NCBI GenBank assembly: GCA_943735955.1
Contig: OX030966.1
Span: 3,295,511-3,359,510, forward strand
Length of the DNA stretch: 64,000 bases
DNA from: Piscicola geometra
Taxonomy: Eukaryota > Annelida > Clitellata > Hirudinida > Piscicolidae
Direction of reading: 5' to 3'
Both the position numbers and the translations under genes were made by a program. The notes beneath the pieces are model-generated. The model was not told where the DNA came from. It ran no database searches and saw only the letters and a list, made by a program, of their open reading frames with translations. Below, in pieces: positions 16,301-49,451 of this stretch. Numbering within the stretch: the first letter of the stretch is position 1; every line of letters begins with the position of its first letter.

Positions 16301-18323
16301 TCACGGGTCTTAAAACCATCACCATCCCCAACTATTTCGCCTACCTACCCACCACCCTCTACACTCCATCCCGTCCACAGTTTCTTCTCTCGCCCATTCA
16401 CAGCAATGAAGCTAACGACTTGCTCTTCAGGGAATTCCAGAATATTGTCGCTAAAGTTTGTGGTGGTATAAAATGCAGATTTTAAATCAGAGATTTTTGA
16501 TTTTATTAATAAATTAAATTAAATATGAAAAAAAATACTTAAAACCAGTGCTAAAAAACCATCTCACCAAACTACCACATCACCACTGAATCACATCTCC
16601 ATCATCATTCCCCGCTACATTTTCCACCCACACTACTACCACAGAGAAATCTTGACCTGAGCATTTTTCCCCTAAGGGACGCCTATCCCCACTACTCCTA
16701 CTCCGACTTGACATCCCATCCAGGCATCATCCACATCCCATACCAAGTGTCCATGGTCAGCTTGACCGAGCAGGTGGGATGGGAGGGATGAAAGGGTCAG
16801 GTGGGATGGGATGGATGTAAAGGTTAGGTGGATTGGTTGGGATGGATTTAAAGGTTAGGTGGATTGGTTGGGATGGATGTAAAGGTTAGGTGAATTGGTT
16901 GGGATGGATAAAGGGATGCCAAGGATGGGTGGAATAGGTTAAGAATGGGTAGGTGTTAATAAGTGTTATATAAATGTGTGTGGAGGGATGGGAATATGAT
17001 GAATTGCTAAAAAAATCTCTAAGTTTTGATTTAAAAAAAAAATTATAATGTACACACACACACAAACACACATGCACACACACACACACACAAACACACA
17101 CAGTATCGCATGAACATACCACTTTTGGTACCGTCTCTGGACCTTTTAGTCCGATGGCATCTCAAATACCAGGTAGATTATAAATGAAATTATAAATATT
17201 ATAAAAGAGTGTAAAAATGTCAATGAAAATAAAATTAATTTTAAAAACATATTCAATAAAATAAATTCAAATAAAATTAAGTAAATCAATAAATATAAAT
17301 TTTAAACCCACCTATTTGAGACTTTTTTTACCGGTTCTTCGCTTCTTTTCACCCCTAAATGAAACCAATATTAAACACCCACAGGTGGTCCGTTCTAGAA
17401 CGTGGACGGGTTATAAGGGAGAGAAGGGCAATGGATCGATGCTGACCGGAGTTTACCCGGGTGTCCCCGATCCGAATAATGACATGGATGAAGAGGCTGT
17501 CAGGTGGCTGGGTGAGTGGATAAGAATGATTTGATTGAATTCTATGGATGAGTGGAATAACTTTGGGAAATAAATTAGGGGTTTAGTTTGGTTGGTTTGT
17601 AGATAAAAATTAGTGTGATGTTTTATTCTAATGAAATTTTTTTTAAATTATTTAAAGTTTTATTCCACAATTAAACCCATTAGATACTGGTTGAAATTCG
17701 CTGATTTTTACCAATGGCCACACATCATCTACTTCACGTCTATTGAAGACTTGGTTGAGAAGATGGTGATGGTGGATTTTGAAGAGGTGAGCAGGAGGAT
17801 GGGTGAGTGGAACCGGAAAGAGAGGAAGAGGATTAAAGGAATGTGGTCAGAGGTGCTGATGAAATTGGGAGTTGGTGGAGGGAATGGAAGTGTGGTGGTT
17901 AAAAAAGAGTTAGGTGGTGGTGGTGGTGGAAAATTCAAGGTTGATGGTGGGAAATTAAAGAGTGGTGAAATATCTGATGTTGGTGAACGAAAAAGTGGAG
18001 ATAAAAGCGAAGTAGGCGAAAAAAATGCGGGTGCTTTTGGTGATGGAAAAACCATTAGATATAGCACGGAAAAAGTAAATGGAAAATATGAAAATAAAAA
18101 ATCCAAAAAGTATGGAGATGAAGAAATAGACAGAATGAAACAATCCGGTGATGTGGCAAAAGACGAAAACCTAAGGGAAGAAAAAAATAATGAAAATGAT
18201 AAAAGAGATAGAGCTACTAAGTCTCTAGTAAGTGTAACAAGGCCAAACAGGAAAATGAAGATCAGGGATGATGAAGATAAAAGAAAAGAGCATATATTTA
18301 CGGAATTGATAAAAAATAAATAA
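13335..18323 (+). CDS. Multi-domain glycosyltransferase-like type II membrane protein, 8 exons, about 1194 aa (one apparent frameshift)
   Basis: Exons: 13335-15464, 15666-15752, 15849-15977, 16173-16455, 16645-16773, 17104-17172, 17385-17503 and 17684-18323. A basic N-terminus and one helix (about residues 14-30) indicate a Golgi-type signal anchor, followed by a His-rich stalk. A first GT-A-like region includes YYYRINDDT with an NDDT motif (261-264) that may bind a nucleotide-sugar metal, plus DDWISGVYW. A second nucleotide-sugar transferase-like region has RDSDTRPTERE (497-507), FYCIRDHPSHS and LLNTGLVGGV. A third region (about 665-1060) with LSDLKSLLNPIGINIIDKSF, CHVTNTCAKDLR, AANNLYDAKYIEYFTGL and YRMNIPLLVPSLDLL resembles conserved proteins of unknown specificity. 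The frame breaks at a C6 run (15355-15360): removing one C restores continuity into exon 2. The last exon ends in a Lys/Gly-rich low-complexity tail. Sugar and acceptor are unknown. Confidence 0.75.
16772..16906 (+). repeat. Donor-anchored minisatellite in intron 5 of the glycosyltransferase-like gene
   Basis: About five units of 27-31 bp, each beginning with aggtg followed by gga or aat and a G-rich body (ggttgggatgg, taaaggtt). The first unit begins exactly at the exon 5 splice donor (cag/gtggga at 16773/16774). Confidence 0.8.
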
Positions 18324-18546
18324 AATTATACAAAGAATACGCTCATAATAATTACTTTAATTTAAAAGGATGAAGTTTCATTTAAAATATTTATATTATT
18401 CTTCACCATAAAAACCCCCAAGAACCTCAGCATACTTTTTACTATTAAATAAACTTTTTATTAATTGTAATATTTTTTACACTTTCTACTTTTCGTTTAT
18501 AAAAAAATATTTTTGTAGTCTGTCTAAATTTAAAATCAATTTATTT

Positions 18547-21500
18547 TTATTTGTCAAAATTTTCAAAATCGGAATTCTCTTCATAATCCTTTTCATCCTC
18601 ATCTTCATTTTCATCATCATCACCGTCACCATTTTCTAAATCTTCACCATCATCATCACCATCATCATCCTCATCATCATCTTCCATCTCAACATCCTCT
18701 TCCTTTAAACCATTCTTCTTTCCTTCTTTCGGCTTCTTTTTGGTCTTTTCATCTTCATCTTTTTCTTTAAATAAAATAAAAATTTAAAACATTAAATAAT
18801 TTCGATAAAAAATAAGTTTGAATTAATTATTAAAATCTTATAAAGAATATTTCTAATCTTGATCATTACTTATAATAAAAAAAATATTTGAAACAAAATA
18901 TTAAAAAATCATTTAAAATAATTTTTTTAAAACATAAAAAAATTCAAAACCACCAATAAAAAATTATAAATAACTGTGGAAAAATTAAAAAATTCGAAAC
19001 CCTGAATAGAAAAGTTCAAAAGTATGCATATAAAAGGACACAAACTGGCGGGCATTTCGGCGATCTTCTTGAGTTTGCAGACGAAGAAGCCGTCAAGGTT
19101 GTGCGTGTGAGGGTAGAAGCGTCTGGAGAGCTTGAGAGAGGGGTGGAAGTGCGCTCCTTTGAAGCTGTGGGTTGGGGTTTGGTGAGGGATGGTCGTTTGT
19201 TCGTGTGGGGGGTTGGAAGGGGTGGTTTGTTGGTGTGGAGTGGGGGGTTGGAAGGGGTGGTTTGTTGGTGTGGGGTGGGAAGTTGGAAGTGGTGGTTTAA
19301 TGGTCTGAGGGATGGTGGTAGGTTGAAGTGGTTTAGTGTTAAACTTGAGTGGTTTAAGATATTTTGTTTTTTATGGATAAAATTAGTTACAATTAGAAAA
19401 AAAATGTTAAAAAATCATAAAAGTACTTGACAAATCCCGGCGTTCCAAAGGTCAAGCCACACTCGACCACTTTGACCTTGCGCTTCTGTAGCGCATAATT
19501 CACTACCGCCTCATTCTCCTCCACCTGATGATGATGATGATGACGATAATCATGATGATGATCGTCTTGAATATTCAAACTTATTAACAAAAATCCATCA
19601 ATTATTGCATCCTCATACAACACACACATACACAGAGACACACACACACACACACACAAGCCCACATACGCCCTCTCACCCCCCCCCCCCCCCCCCGCCC
19701 CACACAAACGCACACACTAACACACACAAACTCACGAGTACAGAGCAGGTAGAGTAAACGACATAGCCACCGGTGGATGACTTGCTGTTGATGCAGTCGA
19801 TGGCGGCAAGTAGCAGCTGCTTTTGGAGGTGCGAGCAACGGTGGATGTCGCACAGGTCCTGTAGGGGTGGGTGAAATAAAATAAAAAGTTGTGGGGGAAG
19901 GATGAAATGAAATACAAAGTTGTGGGGGAAGGGTGAAATGAAATACAAAGTTGTGGGGGAAGGGTGAAGAATTGGAAGAAGAGGTGGTGGATAGAAAGTG
20001 ATGGATGGTCAATAGGCAAGAAAGTGAAAGCAAAACAAGAAACTGATGCATATATCCCCCTCTCCCTTCCTTCCCACATGCCCCTCCTACCAACCATCCC
20101 ACACTTCATCCCTTCTAACATCCCACTCCCTCCCATCTTCCATCCATCCCACACTCACCTTGGACACTTTGACATTGGGATGTTTGGAGACCACTCCACT
20201 ACCAGTGCATGGAGCGTCTAGAAGGACCCTGTCGAAGCCCTTTATCACCTGGTTAAACGTTTCATTTTAGCAATTATTGTTTTTCGTTTTGACATTTAGT
20301 CTTTTCATTTATACATCTCATGACACTTTTCACCACCCCCTCCACATTTTCATGATCACCATCATCACAATCACCCCCTTTTTTATCCTCCTCCACACCC
20401 TTACCCCTCCCACACACACCAAACAAACAAACCTTGGGCATTTTGCGGCCATCGAGATTGCAGATGATGGCCTTGTTGGCTCCCATTCTCTTCAGATTGC
20501 CATACACGGCCCTGAGTCGGTCCTTGTTCGCGTCGTTCACCACCATGCATCCGGTGTTCTTCATCAGTTGAGCTGGTTGGTTGGGGAGTGGGGTGGAGGG
20601 TGGGGGGGTAGAAAGTGGGTGGAGTCGTTTAGGGTTGGGTAGATGGGTGGATGATGGATAAATGGTTGGATGGAAGGTAGGTGGGTAAAGCGTGGTAGGT
20701 TTACATGATTTGATAGTTGAAATGCGTGAGCACATGAAGAATTATAATCGGCAAGTAAATAGATTTCAAAAAAATAATCAATCACAGACCACACCGCTAC
20801 AGCCACCCAACACCCCCCACCCCATCCTATCCCAAACCAACCCAAGTATGTACTCTTTCCACCCCTCCCCCATCCCATCCCAAACCAACCCAAGTATGTA
20901 CTCTTTCCACCCCTCCCCCATCCCATCCCAAACCAACCCAAGTATGAACTCTTTCCACCCCTCCCCCATCCCATTCCAAACCAACCCAAGTATGAACTCT
21001 TTCCACCCCTCCCCCATCCCATTCCAAACCAACCCAAGTATGTACTCTTTCCACCCCCCCCTCCATCCCAAACCAACCCAAGTATGTACTCTTTCCACCC
21101 CCCCCCCCATCCCATCCCATTCCAAACCAACCCAAGTATGAACTCTTTCCACCCCTCCCCCATCCCATTCCAAACCAACCCAAGTATGAACTCTTTCCAC
21201 CCCTCCCCCATCCCATTCCAAACCAACCCAAGTATGTACTCTTTCCACCCCCCCCCCCTCCATCCCAAACCAACCCAAGTATGTACTCTTTCCACCCCCC
21301 CCCCCCCCATCCCATCCCATTCCAAACCAACCCAAGTATGAACTCTTTCCACCCCTCCCCCATCCCATTCCAAACCAACCCAAGTATGAACTCTTTCCAC
21401 CCCTCCCCCATCCCAAACCAAACCGACCCAAGTATGAACTCTTTCCACCCCTCCCCCATCCCATTCCAAACCAACCCAAGTATGTACTCTTTCCACCCCC

Positions 21501-24500
21501 CCCCCTCCATCCCAAACCAAACCAACCCAAGTATGAACTCTTTCCACCCCCCCATCCCATCCCAAACCGACCCAAGCATGTACTCTTTCCAGCCCCCCCC
21601 CCCATCCCAAACCAAACCAACCCAAGTATGAACTCTTTCCACCCCCCCCCCCCCATCCCAATCCAAACCAACCCAAGTATGTACTCTTTCCACCCCTCCC
21701 CCATCCCATTCCAAACCAAACCAACCCAAGTATGAACTCTTTCCACCCCCCATCCCATCCCAAACCGACCCAAGTATGTACTCTTTCCACCCCCCCATCC
21801 CATCCCAAACCGACCCAAGTATGTACTCTTTCCACCCCCCCATCCCATCCCAAACCAACCCAAGTATGTACTCTTTCTACCCCCCCCCCCCATCCCATCC
21901 CAAACCAACCCAAGTATGTACTCTTTCTACCCCCCCCCCCCATCCCATCCCAAACCAACCCAAGTATGTACTCTTTCCACCCGGGGCAGCAGCCATGTCC
22001 AGCACCATCTCTCCTTCCACGGGAGCGAGGGCCATGCAGGGAAGGAATGAAGAGGCCCCCTGCAGCATGTAGTGGCCTGCCAGGTACTCTGTGGTCGCGC
22101 CTGTGATTGAGTTGTTTGTTGGGGGGTGAGGGAGAGGGCGTTAGGTTTGGGTTAGGTGGGGTTGATTGGGTCTAGTAAGTGGAATTGAAAGAACTTTTTG
22201 TGGCTTTTTTTAAGTGCATGTCTTTCCTATTCCTTCACCCCCCCCCCATTTTCTACCCACTCTCTCCCATTTTCACCCCCCACTACCCACCAATGGTGAC
22301 CCTCTGGTCACGGGACCTCTTGATGTCCGAAACGATGAGACCAACTTTCGACCAGCTGACCGGGTCTACGTTCACGCCCCTGCCTATCAACGCCTGTATA
22401 GTTGGTAGTGGATGGAGTGTTAAAAGGGTTGGTTTATGACCCTTCGATTCTATGTCCAACCAAAAAATTCAATTCTAACCAATCCAATATTACACATCCC
22501 CCCGCCAATCCACCCTTTCCAACCATTACCTTTCTAAGAATTCACCCTTCCCAACCCTCTCCTACCCCCACAATCCACCCTTACCCGACCAGCAATCTCC
22601 CCCCCCCCCCACCAAATCTCCCACTCACCCACCCACCTTAGCCAAATCTCCCACTCAACCACCCACCTTAGCCAAATCCTTCCTCCTGGTCTTGAGAGAA
22701 TTGGTTCGGATGGTCTCGGGTCTGGGCTGGTCAGCCGCCTCAAGAAACTCGACTATTTCTTGCGGAAAGAGTTCGTAATATTTGGAGAGGAGGAATTCGT
22801 TGTAGCCGTATGCGAAGCAGAGATCGTGTCTGTGTAGTGGTGGTGGAATGGAAGGGAGTTGGAGGTTCAGGGGTGGTGATAGGAAGGGGTTTGGCAGTGG
22901 TGAGGGAGAGAGGTGTTTGGGGGTTGTATAACCATCTATACCCTATAGCAAACTACTAAGGCACCAAGCCCTCTTCCCCCTCCCTCCATCTTTTCACCAC
23001 CAACCAAGCCCCCACTCCTCCCTCCCCCAACCAAGCCCACACCCCCTTCCACCAACCAAGCCCCCACTCCCTTACACCAACCAAGCCCACACTCCCTTCC
23101 ACCAACCAAACCCACACTCCTCCCTCCCCACCAACTTCAACTGAGCCACATACTCCTTCCTCTTTCTCCCCTCTTCCTTTAGCTTCTTGAAATTGCCTAA
23201 CACCCTCAAAACCTTGAATATATTGAGTATTATTACATTATTATTATAAAATACTTTATCTTTTATTTATCTCTATTTAATTATTATATTATTTTTAAAA
23301 CTATTTATACTGTTATTTCAATATCATCATCATCAAACGGGCAGATAAGGAGCCAAGAGGCCTCTTTTTCCGTGGCACGACCAAAAAGCAAGAATATAGT
23401 CACTAGTATCAAATAACCACATCCAAGGAGTTTTATGGAGAAATAAATGTTTCAAAAGACTTGCATAACAAATTTAATTATTGGATTTAAATGTTTCAAA
23501 AGACTTGCATAACAAATTTAATTATTGGATTTAAATGTTTCAAAAGACTTGCATAACAAATTTAATTATTGGATTTAAATGTTTCAAAAGACTTGCATAA
23601 CAAATTTAATTATTGGATTTAAATGTTTCAAAAGACTTGCATAACAAATTTAATTATTGGATTTAAATGTTTCAAAAGACTTGCATAACAAATTAAATTA
23701 TTGGATTTAAATGTTTCAAAAGAGGCACTGATTTCCACACCACAAAGCCTCCAACCTCTGAAATTCGTTGCTTCACAGCGACTAGAGAAGCTGTGTCGGC
23801 ACTCATCAAGCCGACCACGCCACCCCCCTCCTCCCCCTCCACCAGATTCGTTTTGAACTCTTCTTCTGCTAATTTCCTGATAGGGTGGGTAGGTGGGTGG
23901 TGATTTGGGAGGAAAGATTGAGTCGATGGGGGATAAGAAGGGGAGAGTGGGTGGGCGTGAAAGGATTAAATTTGATTTAAAGCGCTGTTAGAGAAGATGA
24001 GTGGAAGATTGATTGGTGGATTTGAAAGTTTTGAAAAATGAATTTTTAAAACATTTTAAATGCTTTGCGTTCCATTTGTTACTGAATGATATAAATAATA
24101 ATAAACTTATAAACTGACTTGTCCTCTTTTTGTTTTTTTGCTAGCTTTTTTGACTTCTTTTCTACTGGCAAAAGCTGAAAAATATTGAGAAAAAATAGTT
24201 TTGAAATACATAATTAATAAAAATATATATTCTTTATAAATAAGAGTGAATATTTGTAATACATTTGAAAATCTACCTTTTCATCATCTTCAGAATCTTC
24301 ATCATCATTATCATCATCATCTTCTTCATCAAAATTCACATGTCTTTCCTCCTCCTCCTCTTCATCATCTCCCTCTTCTTCTTCTTCTTCATCACCCTTT
24401 TCATTTTTTTCTTCCTCTTCCTCCTCTCCATCTTCTCCTTCATCACTATTTTCATCATCATCATCACCACCTTCGACATTATTATCATCACCCTTCATCT

Positions 24501-25075
24501 CTTCATCATTATCATCACCAAATTCATCTTGCAGATTCTCATATTCTTCTTCATCACTGTCTATGTGCATAATTTAAAATAGTATCTCGATTATAATTTT
24601 CATAATTATTCTGACATTTTTATTTATAGAAGATGAACACTTGCTCACCAAGTGATAGTTGTATCTTCTTTCCTTTCTTGAGTCCCTTCAATAGTCCTAA
24701 AAATAATGTATGTTTAATTTGAAAATTATAATTTATATAAATTCTTTGCAATTTTATAATTAAATTCAGTTTTTCTAACTTGAATGAATTTTCTTTGAAA
24801 TCTTCCCATCAGGCTTTCGAATCTTTTTTGAAGCTAGACAAAGATTTTCAGATCATTTTTAAAATCAACAATTTAATTCAAATATTACGAAAAAACACAG
24901 ACAAATACTTTTATTCAGATTCACTGATAATTCAATATTATGAGTTAATCAGATTTAAAATAATTTAATTCATTTATGTACCTTTATCTAATGCAAAAAC
25001 TTCAGGAGGTCCTTGTTTTCTTGTCTTTCTTCCTGGTCCTTTTTTTACTCCTTCAACGTTTCTTTTTCTTCCCAT
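18547..25075 (-). CDS. NOP2: NOP2/NSUN1-type 28S rRNA cytosine-5 methyltransferase, 15 exons, 624 aa
   Basis: Exons (5' to 3'): 25075-24982, 24696-24649, 24560-24277, 24174-24119, 23876-23756, 23212-23136, 22829-22667, 22393-22291, 22100-21960, 20572-20433, 20248-20159, 19858-19736, 19524-19427, 19164-19046 and 18764-18547. All phases agree (1875 nt). The start [20 protein letters not shown] matches the NOP2 N-terminus. It is followed by a long Asp/Glu tract (exon 3), [61 protein letters not shown]-loop APGGKSTYL (354-362), DAPCTGSG with Cys423, and STCS with Cys477. These are the two cysteines of RCMT-family m5C methyltransferases. [20 protein letters not shown] closes the fold, and an acidic tail ends the protein. 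Known role: nucleolar 28S rRNA m5C and large-subunit assembly. Nothing catalytic is missing. Intron 9 holds an exon-derived minisatellite. Confidence 0.95.
19861..19972. repeat. Three-unit repeat in NOP2 intron 11 next to the exon 12 acceptor
   Basis: About 36-bp units on the plus strand (acaaagttgtgggggaaggg then tgaaatgaaat), three near copies. On the coding strand these form the C/T-rich region upstream of the acceptor. Confidence 0.75.
20826..21981 (-). repeat. Exon-intron-junction minisatellite in NOP2 intron 9, about 24 units
   Basis: Units of 44-53 bp on the plus strand begin caagtatg(t/a)actctttc and continue with C-rich then atcccatcccaaaccaac sequence. On the coding strand each unit carries ggtggaaagagtacatacttgg, with up to a mismatch or two, plus gttggt (occasionally gtcggt). 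That is the last 22 bases of exon 9 (21981-21960) plus its donor. The unit at the exon edge is the functional one. No stop occurs over most of the array in any minus-strand frame, which explains overlapping ORFs of 343-464 codons. Confidence 0.93.
22608..22690 (-). repeat. Short exon-intron-junction duplication at NOP2 exon 7 donor
   Basis: On the coding strand a 30-bp unit containing gatttggctaaggtgggtgg occurs at the true exon 7 end and again immediately downstream, with a third partial copy. The unit spans coding sequence (DLAK) and the donor. Confidence 0.8.
22965..23136 (-). repeat. Donor-anchored G-rich repeats at NOP2 exon 6
   Basis: Coding-strand units of roughly 25-31 bp with gttggtgg followed by G/A-rich sequence and tgtgggcttg, about five copies. 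The first gttggtgg is the exon 6 donor itself (23135 downward). Confidence 0.65.
23447..23725. repeat. 44-bp tandem repeat, six copies plus a partial
   Basis: Units start at 23447, 23491, 23535, 23579, 23623 and 23667, with a 15-bp partial from 23711. Each begins atgtttcaaaagacttgcat and is AT-rich, almost identical between copies. It lies in NOP2 intron 5. Confidence 0.95.
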
Positions 25076-26196
25076 TTTGGACACGTTTGTAGCGATAAAA
25101 TAAGTTTTACTTAGACACCAATAATAGACAATTAAACTTCTAAATTATAAATTATTGTTTCCATCTTATTTGAAAAATTAAATAACTAAAAGACTTTTTT
25201 GTATCATTTCAATTAGAAAAAGTATTTAATCACAATACTAACAATTTCAGAAACTCCTAAACCAGTTTTTTTCTTTGAGAATTTTCTTCATCATGATGGC
25301 ATAAATGAAAAATACACCTAATGTTATTGGAAATAACACACAAAAACGCATTAAAATAATGCACATAAAAAAACGAAATCAGTGCATCAACATCATAATC
25401 ATCAAACACACACATGAGGTTTTGAGACAAAAGAGTGATTTGGTCTCTTTTGACGACCTTTTGAGTGTCTGGAAAAGAAAGAAATGGCTGGTTAAAAGAA
25501 TAATAATTTTTATTCAAATAATTAAATAATAATAATAAATAAAGTAATAATAATAACTAGTTTTATTCCTTTATATTGAGTTTAAAAATTTGTCGCTAGT
25601 ATCATAAACACGCACGATCATATTTATAAAAACGAAAAAAACGTTCATAAACTCTCTATTTTTCCACAAATCTTTTTTCCCAACAGCCACTAATATATTT
25701 ATAATTTCAATCACTACAATCTTAACCACTTTACCTCTACAATCCCCACTGCTACCACATTCTTGTTCCAAAGCACCTCCCAATCAATATCACCTATCGA
25801 TAATCACCCTGACTACCGATTGACTTTTCCTCAATCAATAAGACATACAACTCACCACACTACATGTAACTTTACATAATGCAATGATTTCCTATCGAGG
25901 AAAATACTATTCAATACATTTTTGTTTCCCATATATGTGTATGCTTGGTGCGTCTTATACAATGTTTCTTTAAGTGTATTTGTATTGGCAGTCAGGCTAA
26001 AAAGCCTGGAGGGTTTTTTATTAATTTATTCATATCCAGAAGTGTTTATATAATGTTTTCTTGAAAGAAAATTGATAGAGAAGACGTTAATTAATAATAA
26101 AAATATAAATAAAGCTAATTAAAAAAAAGTCATATTTAAATGTGGTTAAGTTATAATCATTTAGGAAAATACACTGCAAATTACTTGTATTTTCTT
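25076..26196. other. Intergenic region between divergent NOP2 and the WSC/lectin gene
   Basis: About 1.1 kb between the NOP2 start and the next plus-strand candidate. It should hold the NOP2 promoter, but no TATA box or other element can be assigned. A 39-codon minus ORF (25365-25246, MCIILMRFCVLFPITLGVFF start) would make one hydrophobic helix; it has no upstream support and is not called a gene. Confidence 0.4.
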
Positions 26197-26505
26197 ATGG
26201 AAATCTTGATACTTCTACTGCTTTTTCAAAGTAAGTTACAAACTAGAAATTGAATTCATTTGCAAAATTTCTACATCAAAAAAGTAATTAAATGATATAA
26301 TTAATAATGATTAATTTTTTAATTTGTAACACCTTCTATTAGAGATGTGCTGGCAATTATAATAATCGTTATAGCAATCGCTCTTGAAACTGTGTACAAA
26401 TATCCAGAAATGATCAATGTATCCAATTTGTTAAATTATAAATACAAAAAAATATTTCAATTAGTGACTTTCACCGTTTATAGAATAAAAACTTTAAAGT
26501 ATTAA
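26197..26505 (+). CDS. Possible two-exon small membrane peptide, 64 aa
   Basis: Exon 1 (26197-26230) encodes MEILILLLLFQ and ends at a perfect gtaagt donor. Exon 2 (26345-26505, acceptor attagag) keeps phase and encodes NVLAIIIIVIAIALETVYKY then PEMINVSNLLNYKYKKIFQL and a short tail. The joined peptide is a hydrophobic N-terminal helix pair with a basic C-terminus. It ends 28 bp before the ATG of the WSC/lectin gene on the same strand, so it could instead be leader sequence of that transcript. No family is recognised; the call rests only on splice signals and an open phase. Confidence 0.25.
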
Positions 26506-26533
26506 AGCCTGAACCCTTCCTTAAACCCAAAAA

Positions 26534-29839
<3,306 letters not shown>

Positions 29840-29849
<10 letters not shown>

Positions 29850-30120
29850 GAATGATGATGATGATGTGAGAATGATGATGATGATGTGAGAATGATGATG
29901 TTGATGAAAGAGATGATGAAATGATGATAAAGATGATATAGATAATAATGATGATGAATCTTATATAGACATTAATGATGATACACTGATATAGATATTA
30001 ATGATGATACACTGAAATAGACATTAATGATGATAAAGATGATATAGACATTAATGATGATACACTGATATAGACATTAATGATGATACACTGATATAGA
30101 TATTAACGATGATGAGAATA
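29840..30120. repeat. GAT-rich minisatellite spanning the stop codon and 3' flank of the WSC/lectin gene
   Basis: Units atgatgatgtgagaatgatg repeat from the last coding codons through 29900 and so reiterate the TGA stop. They pass into units of about 24 bp containing attaatgatgatacactgat and tagaca/tagata. Confidence 0.85.
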
Positions 30121-30852
30121 ACGAGGATCATGGTACTGAGTTAACTTAAACTAAGCAACGCTTTTAAACGCTAAAAATACTGAAAATGAAAACTTAATAG
30201 AAGATATAAATGTTTTCTTGTGATGATAAGATGATAGAATCAACTTAAGGGTCTATTTAAACTTGAAGGCGAAGAAGCTGCGACTTGTATTTTTGTAGCG
30301 TGAAACACTTGAAAGGATGTCTTATTGCTTGCGATTTGCAGTTAAAAAGTTGATTTATAACATATGAGTAAAACTTTTAAATATTAAAAATGAATGACAA
30401 TATAAAAACCATGCATTGAATAAAATTATTTTTTCAAATAGAATACTAAGGAAATGTGTTAATATAAGAATTAAACTGCATATTTATAACTATTGACCGC
30501 TTTTTACTAGATTAAATGCTTAAAAACATTGAAAACTCATTTTTATTCAAGATTAAAAAAGTAAAATTAAAGGTTAAAGAAAGAATCTATAAAAACGTCA
30601 ACACTTTATAAGGTTTTAGGCACTAGGTTATCAGTGATAAAAATAAGTTAAACAATTATTTTTTAGAATTAAGTAGCCTTAACCTATTTTATTGTATTAA
30701 ATATTTCTATATTTCATATTTATTATATATGAAACACTTCCTCTTGCAAGTAAATCTCAAAATCATAGTAGGCAAAAAAAGAAATTATTTTAAAATTATT
30801 ATTATTCTTATTTAAGCTCAGGTTTGAATATCTTGTTACCGGCTTTATCCTG
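30121..30852. other. AT-rich convergent intergenic region
   Basis: It lies between the 3' ends of the WSC/lectin gene (+) and the collagen gene (-). No further gene is seen, and polyadenylation signals are too frequent by chance to assign. Confidence 0.5.

Positions 30853-49451
<18,599 letters not shown>

Noticed and set aside
17104..17184. Exon 7 of the glycosyltransferase-like gene ending at the better donor gtgagt (17512)
   Set aside because: Joining from there to the next exon gives an immediate stop. The weaker donor at 17504 (ag/gtggct) keeps phase and yields AVRYWLKFADFYQWPH.
20564..21958. Three overlapping minus-strand ORFs of 343-464 codons (GWFGMGWG repeats)
   Set aside because: They are the NOP2 intron 9 array. 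Only the first GGKSTYL is coding in the normal transcript as modelled.
23447..23725. CRISPR array
   Set aside because: The 44-bp units are direct tandem repeats without unique spacers, in an animal intron.
24780..24968. Plus-strand ORF of 62 codons opposite NOP2 exons
   Set aside because: It lies in a NOP2 intron on the opposite strand, with no family resemblance or splice signals.
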